Assembly: GCA_905197435.1 (NCBI GenBank)
Contig: CAJJYX010000007.1
Span: 1 to 36,627 of the forward strand
DNA from: an uncultured Bacteroides sp.
GTDB taxonomy: Bacteria > Bacteroidota > Bacteroidia > Bacteroidales > Bacteroidaceae
Direction of reading: 5' to 3'
Length of the DNA: 36,627 nt
The stretch's first letter is position 1. The number at the start of each line of letters is the position of its first letter. The notes beneath the pieces were generated by a model. That model saw only the letters and a program-made list of their open reading frames with translations, searched no databases and had not been told where the DNA came from. This document shows positions 7,010-18,786 of this stretch, piece after piece. The translations under genes and the position numbers were made by a program.

Positions 7010-9775
7010 ATGAGCAAACTTGGCAGTTTGGTGCGTGAGCGCATCCTTATTCTGGATGGTGCAATGGGCACCATGATACAGCAGTACAACTTGACAGAGG
7101 AAGATTTCCGGGGCGAACGCTTTTCGCAGATTCCCGGGCAGATGAAAGGTAACAATGACCTGCTTTGCCTGACACGTCCCGATGTGATACAGGACATTCA
7201 CCGCAAGTATCTGGCAGCAGGTGCGGATATCATCGAAACAAATACGTTCAGTTCCACCCGCGTCAGCATGGCCGACTACCATGTGCAGGACTATGTACGC
7301 GAGATGAATCTTGCCGCCGTGCGCCTGGCACGCGAAGTAGCGGACGAATTTACTTCCCTTACTCCCGACAAACCTCGTTTTGTAGCAGGTTCCGTAGGAC
7401 CGACAAACAAAACCTGCTCCATGAGTCCCGATGTGAACAATCCGGCTTTTCGCGCTTTGAGCTACGATGAACTGGCCGATGCCTATCGTGAACAGATGGA
7501 AGCACTGCTCGAAGGTGGCGTGGATGCTTTGCTGGTAGAAACCATTTTTGATACACTGAATGCCAAGGCTGCCATCTTTGCCGCCGGGCAGGCAATGGAA
7601 ACTACGGGAATCCGGGTACCTTTAATGCTCTCTGTAACCGTTTCCGATGTCGGAGGGCGTACGCTGTCGGGGCAGACTTTGGAAGCCTTTCTGGCCTCTG
7701 TGCAACATGCCGACATATTCTCTGTAGGGCTGAACTGCTCCTTTGGCGCCCGTCAGTTGAAGCCTTTTCTGGAGCAACTTGCTGCCCGTGCACCTTACTA
7801 CATCAGTGCTTATCCCAATGCCGGATTGCCCAACAGTTTGGGGACATACGACCAGACTCCTGCCGATATGGCTCGTGAAGTAAAAGAGTATATTCATGAG
7901 GGTTTGGTGAATATTATCGGTGGCTGCTGTGGAACAACGGATGCCTACATTGCCGAGTACTCTGCCTTGATTGCCGGTGCACCCCCCCATAAACCGGCTC
8001 CCAGACCGGAAAATCTTTGGCTTTCGGGACTTGAACTTCTGGAAGTGAAGCCGGAAAATAACTTTGTGAATGTGGGTGAACGCTGCAATGTGGCAGGCTC
8101 GCGCAAATTTTTGCGCCTGATTAATGAAAAGAAATACGACGAGGCTCTCAGCATTGCCCGCCAGCAGGTGGAAGACGGTGCGCAGGTCATTGATATCAAT
8201 ATGGATGACGGACTGCTGGATGCCCGGACCGAAATGACAACTTTCCTCAATCTGATAGCTTCGGAGCCGGAGATTGCCCGTGTCCCCGTCATGATAGACT
8301 CTTCCAAGTGGGAAGTGATTGTGGCCGGATTGAAATGCCTGCAAGGCAAGCCCATTGTCAACTCCATATCCTTGAAGGAGGGGGAAGATAAATTCCTGGA
8401 GCATGCACGTACCATCAGGCAATATGGCGCAGCAGCCGTGGTGATGGCTTTTGATGAAAAAGGACAAGCAGATACGTATGAACGTAAGATTGAGGTCTGC
8501 GAACGTGCATACCGTCTTTTGGTGGACAAGGTCGGTTTCAATCCTCATGATATAATTTTCGATCCGAATGTACTTGCTGTGGCAACCGGTATGGACGAGC
8601 ATAACAATTACGCTGTGGATTTTATCCGTGCCACCGGATGGATACGCAAGAATCTGCCCGGTGCACATGTCAGTGGAGGGGTAAGTAACCTTTCTTTCTC
8701 TTTCCGTGGCAATAATTACATCCGTGAGGCGATGCATGCCGTATTCCTTTATTATGCTATCCGTGAGGGGATGGATATGGGTATTGTAAACCCGGCAACC
8801 TCCGTTCTTTACACCGATATTCCCGCCGATATATTGGAGCGCATAGAGGATGTGGTACTGAACCGCCGTCCCGATGCTGCCGAACGTCTGATAGAAACAG
8901 CCGAACGCTTGAAAGCGGAGGCTGAGGCAGCAAAGACTTCCGGAAGAGAGCAGCAGGCTGCTGCCCATTCCCAACTTGCCTGGAGAGAGGGGACTTCTGT
9001 GGAAGAGCGGTTGAAGTATGCATTGACAAAGGGCATCGGCGATTACCTGGAAGAGGATCTTGCCGAAGCGTTGAAGCTATATCCCAAAGCCGTTTCCATT
9101 ATTGAAGGTCCTTTGATGGCAGGCATGAACCATGTCGGTGATTTGTTTGGGGCAGGTAAGATGTTCCTACCGCAAGTTGTGAAGACGGCACGTACCATGA
9201 AGAAAGCGGTTGCCATCCTACAACCCGTGATTGAGTCGGAGAAGGAAGAAGGTGCCACTGCTGCCGGAAGGGTGTTGCTGGCTACAGTGAAAGGTGATGT
9301 ACACGATATTGGCAAGAATATTGTTTCAGTAGTAATGGCCTGTAACGGGTACGATATAGTGGACCTTGGTGTCATGGTTCCTGCCGAAACCATTGTGCAG
9401 CGTGCCATGGAGGAAAAAGTAGACATGATAGGGCTGAGTGGCCTGATAACCCCTTCGCTGGACGAGATGGTGCATGTAGCCATTGAGTTGGAAAAGGCCG
9501 GCCTGGACATTCCATTGCTGATAGGTGGTGCCACGACTTCACCGCTTCACACTGCTCTGAAGATTGCACCGGTCTATCATGCTCCGGTAATTCACTTGAA
9601 GGATGCCTCGCAGAATGCCACAGTAGCGGCTAAACTGATGAATCCTAAAACAAAGGAAGAACTGGAAGAAGAACTGCATGAGAAGTACCAGCAACTGTGC
9701 GAGAGAAACCGGGAAACACAAGTGAAAACCGTTTCCTTGGAGGAAGCGAGAAAAAATAGACTGAAACTGTTTTAG
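7010..9775 (+). CDS. metH: Cobalamin-dependent methionine synthase, without reactivation domain
   Basis: 921 residues against about 1,230 in E. coli MetH. It transfers a methyl group from 5-methyltetrahydrofolate to homocysteine through methylcobalamin. Domains in order: homocysteine-binding barrel (about 1-320) with zinc ligands Cys243, Cys306 and Cys307; pterin-binding barrel (about 345-620, starting [14 protein letters not shown]); helical cobalamin cap (about 670-750); and Rossmann-like B12 domain with the D-V-H-D-I-G motif, His765 being the cobalt ligand. The protein ends just after the B12 domain, so the S-adenosylmethionine-binding reactivation domain is missing. No cobalamin riboswitch is seen upstream; instead the 37-bp inverted repeat abuts the start. 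No Shine-Dalgarno sequence is present. Confidence 0.96.
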   Translation: MSKLGSLVRERILILDGAMGTMIQQYNLTEEDFRGERFSQIPGQMKGNNDLLCLTRPDVIQDIHRKYLAAGADIIETNTFSSTRVSMADYHVQDYVREMNLAAVRLAREVADEFTSLTPDKPRFVAGSVGPTNKTCSMSPDVNNPAFRALSYDELADAYREQMEALLEGGVDALLVETIFDTLNAKAAIFAAGQAMETTGIRVPLMLSVTVSDVGGRTLSGQTLEAFLASVQHADIFSVGLNCSFGARQLKPFLEQLAARAPYYISAYPNAGLPNSLGTYDQTPADMAREVKEYIHEGLVNIIGGCCGTTDAYIAEYSALIAGAPPHKPAPRPENLWLSGLELLEVKPENNFVNVGERCNVAGSRKFLRLINEKKYDEALSIARQQVEDGAQVIDINMDDGLLDARTEMTTFLNLIASEPEIARVPVMIDSSKWEVIVAGLKCLQGKPIVNSISLKEGEDKFLEHARTIRQYGAAAVVMAFDEKGQADTYERKIEVCERAYRLLVDKVGFNPHDIIFDPNVLAVATGMDEHNNYAVDFIRATGWIRKNLPGAHVSGGVSNLSFSFRGNNYIREAMHAVFLYYAIREGMDMGIVNPATSVLYTDIPADILERIEDVVLNRRPDAAERLIETAERLKAEAEAAKTSGREQQAAAHSQLAWREGTSVEERLKYALTKGIGDYLEEDLAEALKLYPKAVSIIEGPLMAGMNHVGDLFGAGKMFLPQVVKTARTMKKAVAILQPVIESEKEEGATAAGRVLLATVKGDVHDIGKNIVSVVMACNGYDIVDLGVMVPAETIVQRAMEEKVDMIGLSGLITPSLDEMVHVAIELEKAGLDIPLLIGGATTSPLHTALKIAPVYHAPVIHLKDASQNATVAAKLMNPKTKEELEEELHEKYQQLCERNRETQVKTVSLEEARKNRLKLF

Positions 9776-9780
9776 GGATT

Positions 9781-9868
9781 AGTGATTAGTGGTTAGTGAT
9801 TAGCTAAGTGTACATAATGTACGTATTGTTAACCCCTAATCACTAACCCCTAACCACTCTTTATTTTT
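9781..9868. terminator. Probable bidirectional terminator hairpin between metH and the lytic transglycosylase gene
   Basis: GTTAGTGATTAG (9792-9803) pairs perfectly with CTAATCACTAAC (9836-9847), and the stem continues imperfectly outward to 9781 and 9858. The loop holds a second palindrome, GTACAT-A-ATGTAC. A T-rich run (9859-9868) follows on the plus strand. The two genes converge here, so the structure could end both. Its arms are built of short GATTAGTG/GGTTAGTG direct repeats, like other simple intergenic repeats in this genome. Confidence 0.6.
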
Positions 9869-11282
9869 TTATCTTCTTCTTGTATTGTTCGAAGCGTGAA
9901 GTAATATCCCTTACAAAGTTATAAGTTTCGATGCCACGGAAATAACCGTTCTTGCAGACGGGGTCGGTAAAATACTCTTCATTGCTTTTTAGCAGAATAA
10001 AGTTTTCTACATTATCACGCCAGACGTATTTGTTTTTGCCGTATTTTTCGGCCAGTGCCATGGCGTCCAGCACATGTCCGATACCGGAATTATAGGATGC
10101 CAGTACAAAGTTGATGCGTTCTTCCTGGGGAATCTTGGAAAAACTTCTGGCTGTGGCACCTATGTATTTCACGGCAGCTTTTATGCTCTCTTCAGGATTC
10201 TGTTCCTTCCCTTCGGGGATTCCCATGCCTCGGGCTGTGGCAGGCATCAGTTGCATCAGTCCTCTGGCACCGGCCCAAGATACTGCGGTGGAGTCGAAGT
10301 TGGATTCTGTATACGCCAAGGATGCCAGCAGACGCCAATCCCAGTCTATCTCGGGAGCGTATTTCTTGAACAAATTGTCATAATGGGAAATTTTCCCTTC
10401 CCGCAGAGAGAGGATGGGGGAATGAGGAATGGCTTTACTGATTTCAAAATACCGTTTCATACTTGCTGTATAGGCCGGTGAAGTCATATTCTCCTCATGC
10501 CACTTATTGGCGGCAGCTGCCAGTTGCGGGCAGTCTTTCCGGACCGCCCATGATGCACGTTGGTCAAAGCTGATGGAAAGTCCGATATTCAGATTGGGGT
10601 AATAGGTCATATTGAGCTGTGCCACATCATTGTCTGCTACTGTATAGGGGATTTTTCCCTGTGCTACTTGGGTGATGAGGTCTTCTGCACTGATGCTGTC
10701 ATTGGTCACTTTATGGATATGGATGCCTCCTCCAAGTTCTTCGTCCAAGTTGACCAGACGTTCATAATATTTCCCGGGCTTTACATATACATCTTTCCCG
10801 ATGAGTTCTGTCACGTCCTTCAGTGGTTTGGTGCGTCCACCGTTACGTTGCACGATGACTTGGTGTGTGATGACTTCCTCACCACAATAAATCAGGCTGT
10901 CTTTCCACTCTTTAGTGATGGGAAGATTGTAAGCAATGAGGTCTCCCTTACCTGTCAACAACTTTTCTATAAGTTCGTGCACATTCCGGGCTACTTCTAT
11001 TCTCAGCTTTACTCCCAAGCTTTTGGCAAACTGTTCGCTTAACTCATACTGGAATCCCATGTCCTGGCCACGGTAGATGAAGTAGGAAGTGGAACTGTAC
11101 AGTGTCAATACAACCAGTTCTCCGCTATCCTTTATCTGTTGCAGGTCATCAGCTTCTTTATTTTCGGCATGGTGACCTCCGCGACATCCTGCACTGCAGC
11201 AAAGCAATAGCAATAGGAGAATTGATAATGGAGAATTGATAATGGAGGATTGATGTTTGGTGAGAGAAAATAGGTTGTTCAT
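9861..11282 (-). CDS. MltF-like membrane-bound lytic murein transglycosylase (lipoprotein)
   Basis: 473 residues. A lipoprotein signal peptide ends at lipobox SAGC (Cys33). Residues about 55-285 form a periplasmic solute-binding-type (SBP_bac_3) domain, and about 305-445 an SLT lysozyme-like domain with catalytic Glu326 in AYTESNFD, followed by GARGLMQLMPATA. This is the MltF layout; such enzymes cleave the MurNAc-GlcNAc bond of peptidoglycan with formation of 1,6-anhydro-MurNAc. The first 26 codons are partly made of a 14-bp tandem DNA repeat (11216-11257), and no other Met is available before the signal peptide. It starts 46 bases after uridine kinase and is probably cotranscribed with it. 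Confidence 0.92.
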   Translation of the reverse strand: MNNLFSLTKHQSSIINSPLSILLLLLLCCSAGCRGGHHAENKEADDLQQIKDSGELVVLTLYSSTSYFIYRGQDMGFQYELSEQFAKSLGVKLRIEVARNVHELIEKLLTGKGDLIAYNLPITKEWKDSLIYCGEEVITHQVIVQRNGGRTKPLKDVTELIGKDVYVKPGKYYERLVNLDEELGGGIHIHKVTNDSISAEDLITQVAQGKIPYTVADNDVAQLNMTYYPNLNIGLSISFDQRASWAVRKDCPQLAAAANKWHEENMTSPAYTASMKRYFEISKAIPHSPILSLREGKISHYDNLFKKYAPEIDWDWRLLASLAYTESNFDSTAVSWAGARGLMQLMPATARGMGIPEGKEQNPEESIKAAVKYIGATARSFSKIPQEERINFVLASYNSGIGHVLDAMALAEKYGKNKYVWRDNVENFILLKSNEEYFTDPVCKNGYFRGIETYNFVRDITSRFEQYKKKIKK

Positions 11283-11330
11283 ATCTCATTGATTTATTGC
11301 GTTCTTAATCCTCCATTCTCATTACCAATT
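11216..11330 (-). repeat. 14-bp tandem repeat and inverted partner enclosing a start codon
   Basis: On the plus strand GGAGAATTGATAAT occurs at 11216-11229 and 11230-11243, followed by a diverged third copy at 11244-11257. An inverted partner lies at 11307-11330; AATGGAGGATT (11241-11251) and AATCCTCCATT (11307-11317) pair perfectly. In the mRNA the stem encloses the start codon (11280-11282) of the lytic transglycosylase gene in a loop of about 55 bases, and the outer arm overlaps the uridine kinase stop codon. Confidence 0.75.
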
Positions 11331-11940
11331 AATTCCCTAAGTGTTTTTTGATATACATGGTTAATATATCAATAGCTACCTGATTGTTTCCGCCTTCCGG
11401 CACGATGAGGTCTGCATATCGTTTGCAAGGCTCTATGAATTGCTGGTGCATGGGTTTCAGTACGCGGGTATAACGTTCCATGACGGCTTCGGCTGTACGT
11501 CCGCGTTCCACCACGTCACGCTGTATTACGCGGATTAGGCGTTCGTCGGGGTCAGCATCTACAAATATCTTGAGGTCCATCATGCTTCGCAGTTTTTTGT
11601 CACACAAGGCAAGAATGCCTTCAATGATGATAACTTCTCGAGGCTCGATATGGATGGTTTCGGGTTGGCGGGTACATGTCAAGTATGAATAGGTGGGTTG
11701 TTCAATACCTTTTCCTTCGCGCAGCATGGCAACGTGTTTGGAGAGTAGGCTCCACTCGAAGGCATCAGGGTGGTCGAAGTTAATGTTCTGCCGTTCTTCT
11801 ACAGGTACATGGCTGCTGTCTTTGTAATATGAGTCTTGTGGCAATAATACCACTTCACCAGCCGGTAGGCTTTCGATAATTTTACGTACGACGGTGGTTT
11901 TTCCTGATCCGGTTCCACCTGCAATTCCTATTATTAACAT
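11329..11940 (-). CDS. udk: Uridine kinase
   Basis: 203 residues from the ATG at 11940. The kinase phosphorylates uridine and cytidine to UMP and CMP in pyrimidine salvage, in the cytoplasm. The P-loop GIAGGTGSGKTT begins at residue 5, as in the family, and QDSYYKD and the NFDHPDAF motif follow. A longer reading frame reaches an ATG at 12036, but its 32 extra residues do not resemble the family N-terminus and would overlap the divergent regulatory region, so the internal start is preferred. The lytic transglycosylase gene lies 46 bases downstream. Confidence 0.94.
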   Translation of the reverse strand: MLIIGIAGGTGSGKTTVVRKIIESLPAGEVVLLPQDSYYKDSSHVPVEERQNINFDHPDAFEWSLLSKHVAMLREGKGIEQPTYSYLTCTRQPETIHIEPREVIIIEGILALCDKKLRSMMDLKIFVDADPDERLIRVIQRDVVERGRTAEAVMERYTRVLKPMHQQFIEPCKRYADLIVPEGGNNQVAIDILTMYIKKHLGN

Positions 11941-12114
11941 CCGTTTAAGTGTATATTTGAAACAAAACCAGTATTTTTGTTGCATGAAAACAAGTTGTGT
12001 CTTGGCAAAATGAAATGAATTCTCTTTTGCACTCAACTTGTACTGTTTTTGCAGTTGTTAAAACAGCCGCTTAGGCTGACAAATATAAGGATAAATTATT
12101 TAAATAGCAAAGTT

Positions 12115-12414
12115 ATGGTAAAGCACATTGTATTATTTAAGTTAAAAGATGAGGCACCGGCTGAAGAAAAGTTGGCTGCAATGAATAATTTTAAGGCAGC
12201 TATTGAAGCGCTTCCTGCTAAAATATCTGTTATCCGCAAGATTGAAGTCGGACTGAACATCAATCCTGCCGAAACTTGGAGTATTGCTCTTTACAGTGAG
12301 TTCGATACGTTGGAAGACGTTAAATACTATGCCACCCATCCCGACCATGTGGCTGCCGGTAAGCTTATCGCTGCTGTGAAAGAGAGCCGTGCCTGCGTGG
12401 ACTATGAGTTGTAG
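12115..12414 (+). CDS. Dabb (stress-responsive alpha/beta-barrel) domain protein
   Basis: 99 residues from the ATG at 12115; the start is set by the family N-terminus MVKHIVLFKLKD. An in-frame ATG at 12049 would add 22 residues without family similarity. The Dabb fold is a dimeric ferredoxin-like barrel, and the ALYSEFDTLEDVKYYATHPDH segment (about 60-80) is characteristic. Some members are olivetolic-acid cyclase-like or stress-induced proteins in plants; in bacteria the function is unknown. It is divergent from udk. Plus-strand boxes TATATTTG (11952-11959) and TATTTTTG (11972-11979) resemble -7 elements but have no -33 partner. Confidence 0.85.
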   Translation: MVKHIVLFKLKDEAPAEEKLAAMNNFKAAIEALPAKISVIRKIEVGLNINPAETWSIALYSEFDTLEDVKYYATHPDHVAAGKLIAAVKESRACVDYEL

Positions 12415-12462
12415 TCTTTTTCTACAGAGCCAATGAATTTAATAATTAATATATAAGAATAC

Positions 12463-15218
<2,756 letters not shown>

Positions 15219-15239
15219 ATCGTCTAAAATAAATAATCT

Positions 15240-16511
15240 ATGAAACGTTTTGTTTTCCTGACTATCCTTTGTTGCCTGGTACTTGGCATGAGTGCGCAGA
15301 CGGCCAAAGAAGAGATTTTTGCAGATGTGCATCGTTCGGCAGCCAATTACTATGCCTATCCCGTTCCGTCTGTGGGGCAGACTGCTCCTCCTGCCGGTTA
15401 CAGACCTTTTTATCTGAGCCATTACGCCCGTCATGGTTCACGGTTTCTTATAAACCCTGATGATTATGAAAAGCCGCTGGCAGTGATGCGTGAGGCTGAT
15501 GGGAATGGCGTACTCACTGAGCTGGGAAAAAGGACACTTTGTATTCTGGACAGTGTTTCCCGTATTGCCAAGGGCAGATACGGAGAGCTTACGCCGTTGG
15601 GAGCGCGTCAACACAAAGGAATTGCCGAGAGAATGTACAAGAACTTTCCGGAAGTATTCAAAGGGCAGGCCCAAGTTGATGCACGTTCCACAATCGTTAT
15701 TCGCTGTATCCTTTCGATGGAGGCGGAGTGCTTGGAACTTCAGTCTTTAAATCCCCGGTTGCAGTTCAAAAACGATGCCAGTTTCCACGACATGTATTAT
15801 ATGAATAATGATGACCCCTATGTCAAGACACTACGGAAAACGGATGAGGTGGTTGCTGCCAAGGCTGCCATCAGAAAGGAGCATGTGCATCCGGAGCGCC
15901 TGATGAAAGCCTTGTTCAATAATGAGGATTATGTGGCTTGGAAGGTGGATGCCGGCAGGTTGATGACCCAACTGTTCGATGTGGCAAGCAATATGCAGAG
16001 CCTTGACACGAATCTGGAGCTTTATTCTCTTTTCACGAAAGACGAATGTTATGATTTGTGGCAAATCAGCAACAAAAACTGGTATATCTCTTATGGTCCG
16101 TCTCCGCTAACCAAGGGCGAGGTGCCTTTCATGGAATTCAATCTCTTGGAGAACATATTGGATACGGCGGATACCTGCGTTGTGAAGAAAGAGAACAGTG
16201 CCACTCTGCGTTTCGGCCATGAGTCTTGTCTGCTACCTTTGGCCTGTTTGTTGGAGTTGGGTGATTGTGCCTATCAGACTACCGATTTGAGTACACTTGA
16301 TGAGACGTGGCGGAATTATCGGATTTTTCCGATGGCCAGCAATATCCAGTTCGTCTTTTTCCGCAAGAAAGGGAACGATGACATTCTGGTAAAGGTACTG
16401 CTCAATGAACACGAGATGAAGTTGCCGGTGGAGAGTGAGCTGGCTCCCTACTATCATTGGAAGGATGTGGAGATATATTATAGGAATAAACTGGCAACTT
16501 ATAAGAAGTAG
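15240..16511 (+). CDS. Secreted histidine-type phosphatase of the MINPP (inositol polyphosphate phosphatase) type
   Basis: 423 residues with a cleavable signal peptide (MKRFVFLTILCCLVLGMSAQ). The branch-2 histidine phosphatase motif RHGSR is at 64-68, His65 being the phosphohistidine nucleophile. A second motif, GHES (His327, Glu328), matches the HAE proton-donor motif of MINPP enzymes rather than the HD of bacterial appA-type phytases. Length and layout agree with the known Bacteroides MINPP, which dephosphorylates phytate and other inositol phosphates. Export to the periplasm or vesicles is expected from the signal peptide. Substrate is inferred from motifs only. Confidence 0.87.
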   Translation: MKRFVFLTILCCLVLGMSAQTAKEEIFADVHRSAANYYAYPVPSVGQTAPPAGYRPFYLSHYARHGSRFLINPDDYEKPLAVMREADGNGVLTELGKRTLCILDSVSRIAKGRYGELTPLGARQHKGIAERMYKNFPEVFKGQAQVDARSTIVIRCILSMEAECLELQSLNPRLQFKNDASFHDMYYMNNDDPYVKTLRKTDEVVAAKAAIRKEHVHPERLMKALFNNEDYVAWKVDAGRLMTQLFDVASNMQSLDTNLELYSLFTKDECYDLWQISNKNWYISYGPSPLTKGEVPFMEFNLLENILDTADTCVVKKENSATLRFGHESCLLPLACLLELGDCAYQTTDLSTLDETWRNYRIFPMASNIQFVFFRKKGNDDILVKVLLNEHEMKLPVESELAPYYHWKDVEIYYRNKLATYKK

Positions 16512-16660
16512 GAGACTGAAGTCGGGGCCGGTTGTCCTGAAGTGGCAGGGATGGAGATTTTTATCCGAAAAAACATCCGTTTCTGATGTGGCTCTGAATA
16601 GAAGAAGGGCGCTTACAGGATTGTTACAGAATTTATCCTTATCTTGTAGGCGGTACCTTT

Positions 16661-17752
16661 CTACTTTCTGTTTTTCCGATGTTCCTTTTTTAGATAGAAG
16701 TTAAATCCGGCATATACCTGAAGTGTGCCGAACCCATTGTTTAGGGAGAAACTGTTCTTGTAGTAATCGTATGTCCGCCCTACGAATGAGGTGCCAACGA
16801 AGTATTTACTGTTATTATATACTACGCCTGCACGCAGGATAAAGTCGATATTGAAGTTTTTGTACCAGTCATCCGTTTCCCGTTCTTCTGTCTTTTCTAT
16901 GCGCGATGTCTTGTAGGCGACCGCCGGATTGAGCGACAGACAAGCGAGACAATTGCGGGCAAACACCCAATTGTAGGCATAGCCGAAGTTGAGGCTGATG
17001 TTCGTGTATTTGATGTGTTTCACTTTCATTCCCGAATTCATGTTCTCTTGAATGATTTCGGGCAGCTTGGCATAGTCGAAGTTCAGATTGTGGGTGGATA
17101 CGGAGAATCCGGCAATGAAAGAACCTGCGTTGCGGCGCTGGTTGGTGGACTGGCTGAAGGCGGCCGGATAGGAAAAACGCCGGTTGTTGAAGATGTAATA
17201 CAAGTTCAGTCCCTTCATCTTTACTTTCAACCCATTGAAATTTTCGGAATAGTTGGAAGGAATCTCTTCGGAAAAGCCTGAGACCTTGTGTATCTTGTAG
17301 TCGTTTCCGGTGCTACGGTAGAGGATGTCCACCCCCAGTTTGGAACTGTAAAGGCTGAGGTCGAATTCTGTGCCACGTTTTTTTTTGCTTTTCTTTCCAT
17401 AGAGCCAGTCTGCATCTACAGCCCATCCCAAGAATATCCAACGCCATCCGAAGTAGACGCCTATCTTGTTGTGCGGGTTGGGCGAGAAGCGGAGCCGCTG
17501 GCCGTCATTGCTCACAGAGTAGTATTCGTAATTGGTGAAATGGTCGAGCATCAGAGCGTAATTGTATCGGTTGGGACCTATATAGGTCGTGTCGAAGTTG
17601 CTGAAGTTAAGGAATTCCTTCAACGCTTTTCCAAAACTTTTCTTATGATGTATGGTGCTGTCGCATACGGTAGTAGAACCATTCTCATTGTTTTGCGCAA
17701 ACAATGAGAATGTAAACAATATCCATAAACAGAAAAAGGCTCCTCTTTGCAT
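16661..17752 (-). CDS. DUF4421 family exported protein
   Basis: 363 residues from the ATG at 17752; an upstream in-frame ATG at 17770 adds six residues but lies at about the predicted transcription start, so the inner start is preferred. The signal peptide (RGAFFCLWILFTFSLFAQ) is followed by an SxxFDTTYIGPNRYNYALML segment and then alternating aromatic strands, ending GTLQVYAGFNFYLKK, consistent with an outer-membrane beta-barrel. DUF4421 proteins are known mainly from Bacteroidota and have no assigned function. The gene converges with the phosphatase gene across about 150 bases in which I see no clear terminator. Confidence 0.8.
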   Translation of the reverse strand: MQRGAFFCLWILFTFSLFAQNNENGSTTVCDSTIHHKKSFGKALKEFLNFSNFDTTYIGPNRYNYALMLDHFTNYEYYSVSNDGQRLRFSPNPHNKIGVYFGWRWIFLGWAVDADWLYGKKSKKKRGTEFDLSLYSSKLGVDILYRSTGNDYKIHKVSGFSEEIPSNYSENFNGLKVKMKGLNLYYIFNNRRFSYPAAFSQSTNQRRNAGSFIAGFSVSTHNLNFDYAKLPEIIQENMNSGMKVKHIKYTNISLNFGYAYNWVFARNCLACLSLNPAVAYKTSRIEKTEERETDDWYKNFNIDFILRAGVVYNNSKYFVGTSFVGRTYDYYKNSFSLNNGFGTLQVYAGFNFYLKKEHRKNRK

Positions 17753-17775
17753 CTTATTGTTTTCTTCCATTTATA

Positions 17776-17783
17776 CAAAGCTA
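17776..17783 (-). promoter_or_regulatory. Possible -7 box for the DUF4421 gene
   Basis: Read on the minus strand this is TAGCTTTG, an exact TAnnTTTG match. No TTTG is found 19 bases upstream. Its position argues for translation from 17752 rather than 17770. Confidence 0.4.
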
Positions 17784-17926
17784 AATAAAATAACCGGTTT
17801 TTGAACAGTATCCCGATGATTTTTCTTGAAATAGGTCTCAATAATTTGTAGTTTTCAATTAGAATGATTAATATTGGACATTTATAGAGCAAATTTATAA
17901 ATCTGAATCATACGAAATAATATACA

Positions 17927-18418
17927 ATGAAGAAGATTATCAATCCGTGGAAAGATATGGAGGGCTACAACTGTTTCGGTTGCTCTCCCGACAATGAAAC
18001 AGGTGTGAGAATGGAGTTTTACGAGGACGGTGACGAAGTGGTGAGCATTTGGAAACCGCGCCCGGAGTATCAAGGATGGCTGAATACGCTGCATGGAGGC
18101 ATACAGTCGGTGTTGCTGGATGAAATATGTGGCTGGGTAGTGTTCCGTAAACTGCAGACCGGTGGGGTGACATCGAAAATGGAAACCCGTTTCCGCAAGT
18201 CCATATCGACCAATGATACGCATGTGGTATTGCGGGCTTCGCTTCGTGAACAGAAACGGAATATTGCCATCATAGAAGCGCGTTTATATAATAGTATGGG
18301 GGAACTTTGCACTGAGGCTACATGTACCTATTTTACCTTCCCAAAGGAGAAAGCGGAGGCGGAAATGCATTTCCATCGCTGCGAGGTGGAGCCGGAGGAG
18401 ATATTGCCGCTGATTTGA
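17927..18418 (+). CDS. PaaI-type hotdog-fold thioesterase
   Basis: 163 residues. The hotdog core is recognisable: an N-terminal CFGCSPDNETG segment, then the LHGGIQSVLLDEICGW helix (about 62-78), where HGG followed by an acidic residue near the helix end marks the active site of PaaI/YbgC-like thioesterases, and a SKMETRFRKSISTND strand. The likely reaction is hydrolysis of an acyl-CoA thioester; the acyl group is unknown. Similar CFGC-starting proteins are common in Bacteroidales. The upstream 156 bases hold only a weak promoter-like TAAATCTG near 17897. A GC-rich repeat follows directly after the stop. Confidence 0.82.
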   Translation: MKKIINPWKDMEGYNCFGCSPDNETGVRMEFYEDGDEVVSIWKPRPEYQGWLNTLHGGIQSVLLDEICGWVVFRKLQTGGVTSKMETRFRKSISTNDTHVVLRASLREQKRNIAIIEARLYNSMGELCTEATCTYFTFPKEKAEAEMHFHRCEVEPEEILPLI

Positions 18419-18457
18419 GGGCCCCATTCCAAACACCTTTTGAACGGGGTATTTCTC

Positions 18458-18555
18458 CGGCACCGGGGAGCAAGGGGCTCGACACCGAGGAGCATGGGGG
18501 TCGGCACCGGGGAACACCCCCTTCGGCACCGAGGAACTCTGCCCTCCCCGGTGGC
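18458..18555. repeat. GC-rich 22-bp tandem repeat, four copies, closed by an inverted arm
   Basis: Units start at 18458, 18480, 18502 and 18524, exactly 22 bases apart, each beginning CGGCACCGGGGA or a close variant (CGACACCGAGGA, CGGCACCGAGGA). The first copy (GGCACCGGGGAG, 18459-18470) has an inverted partner CTCCCCGGTGGC at 18544-18555 with one mismatch, so the block could fold into one GC-rich hairpin. Because 22 is not a multiple of three, the repeat is unlikely to be protein-coding. Its composition differs sharply from the surrounding DNA. Confidence 0.85.
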
Positions 18556-18586
18556 AAAGAAACAATAAACCCCGAACTGCTTATGA

Positions 18587-18623
18587 ATTAACGTGAGTTC
18601 TCAGTCTTAGAATTCACGTTAAT
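18587..18623. repeat. 15-bp inverted repeat before the his promoter
   Basis: ATTAACGTGAGTTCT (18587-18601) pairs with AGAATTCACGTTAAT (18609-18623) with one G-T position and a 7-base loop. It could stop transcription from the thioesterase gene before the his promoter, but there is no T run. It continues into TCTGTATAATCAGTGGTGAA, which resembles the dispersed repeat found between hisG and hisD. Confidence 0.6.
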
Positions 18624-18686
18624 CTGTATAATCAGTGGTGAATAGGATAATTTTGAAAGAGAAATCAAACTTTTTGTGATAATTCT

Positions 18687-18717
18687 TTTGACGTTTCAAA
18701 CATTTAGTTTACTTTTG
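18687..18717 (+). promoter_or_regulatory. Promoter of the his operon
   Basis: TTTG at 18687-18690, a 19-base spacer and TACTTTTG at 18710-18717 match the Bacteroidota consensus TTTG-N19-TAnnTTTG exactly. Transcription would begin near 18723-18725, about 15 bases before the leader peptide ATG. Confidence 0.8.
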
Positions 18718-18738
18718 TCGCATCAAAAAACAGAGAAC

Positions 18739-18786
18739 ATGAAGAATATCGTTGCATATCATCACCATCATCATCCTGACGAATAA
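18739..18786 (+). CDS. hisL: his operon leader peptide with five consecutive histidines
   Basis: A 15-codon reading frame, MKNIVAYHHHHHPDE, followed by TAA. The His codons (CAT CAC CAT CAT CAT) are at 18760-18774. It lies between a consensus promoter and an intrinsic terminator ahead of hisG, as in his leader peptides of other bacteria. The stop codon abuts the antiterminator strand (18786-18796), so a ribosome finishing the peptide would cover that strand, whereas one stalled at the His run would leave it free. The peptide has no known function of its own; its translation senses charged tRNA-His. Confidence 0.93.
   Translation: MKNIVAYHHHHHPDE

Noticed and set aside
7622..8974. Long antisense open frame (450 codons) opposite metH
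   Set aside because: It is the mirror of a strongly conserved gene; its product has no recognisable domain and no start context.
18322..18591. An 89-codon open frame across the end of the thioesterase gene and the GC-rich repeat
   Set aside because: It overlaps the real gene in another frame and then runs through a 22-bp repeat, whose period is not a multiple of three; its Gly/Pro/Arg-rich product is a by-product of composition.
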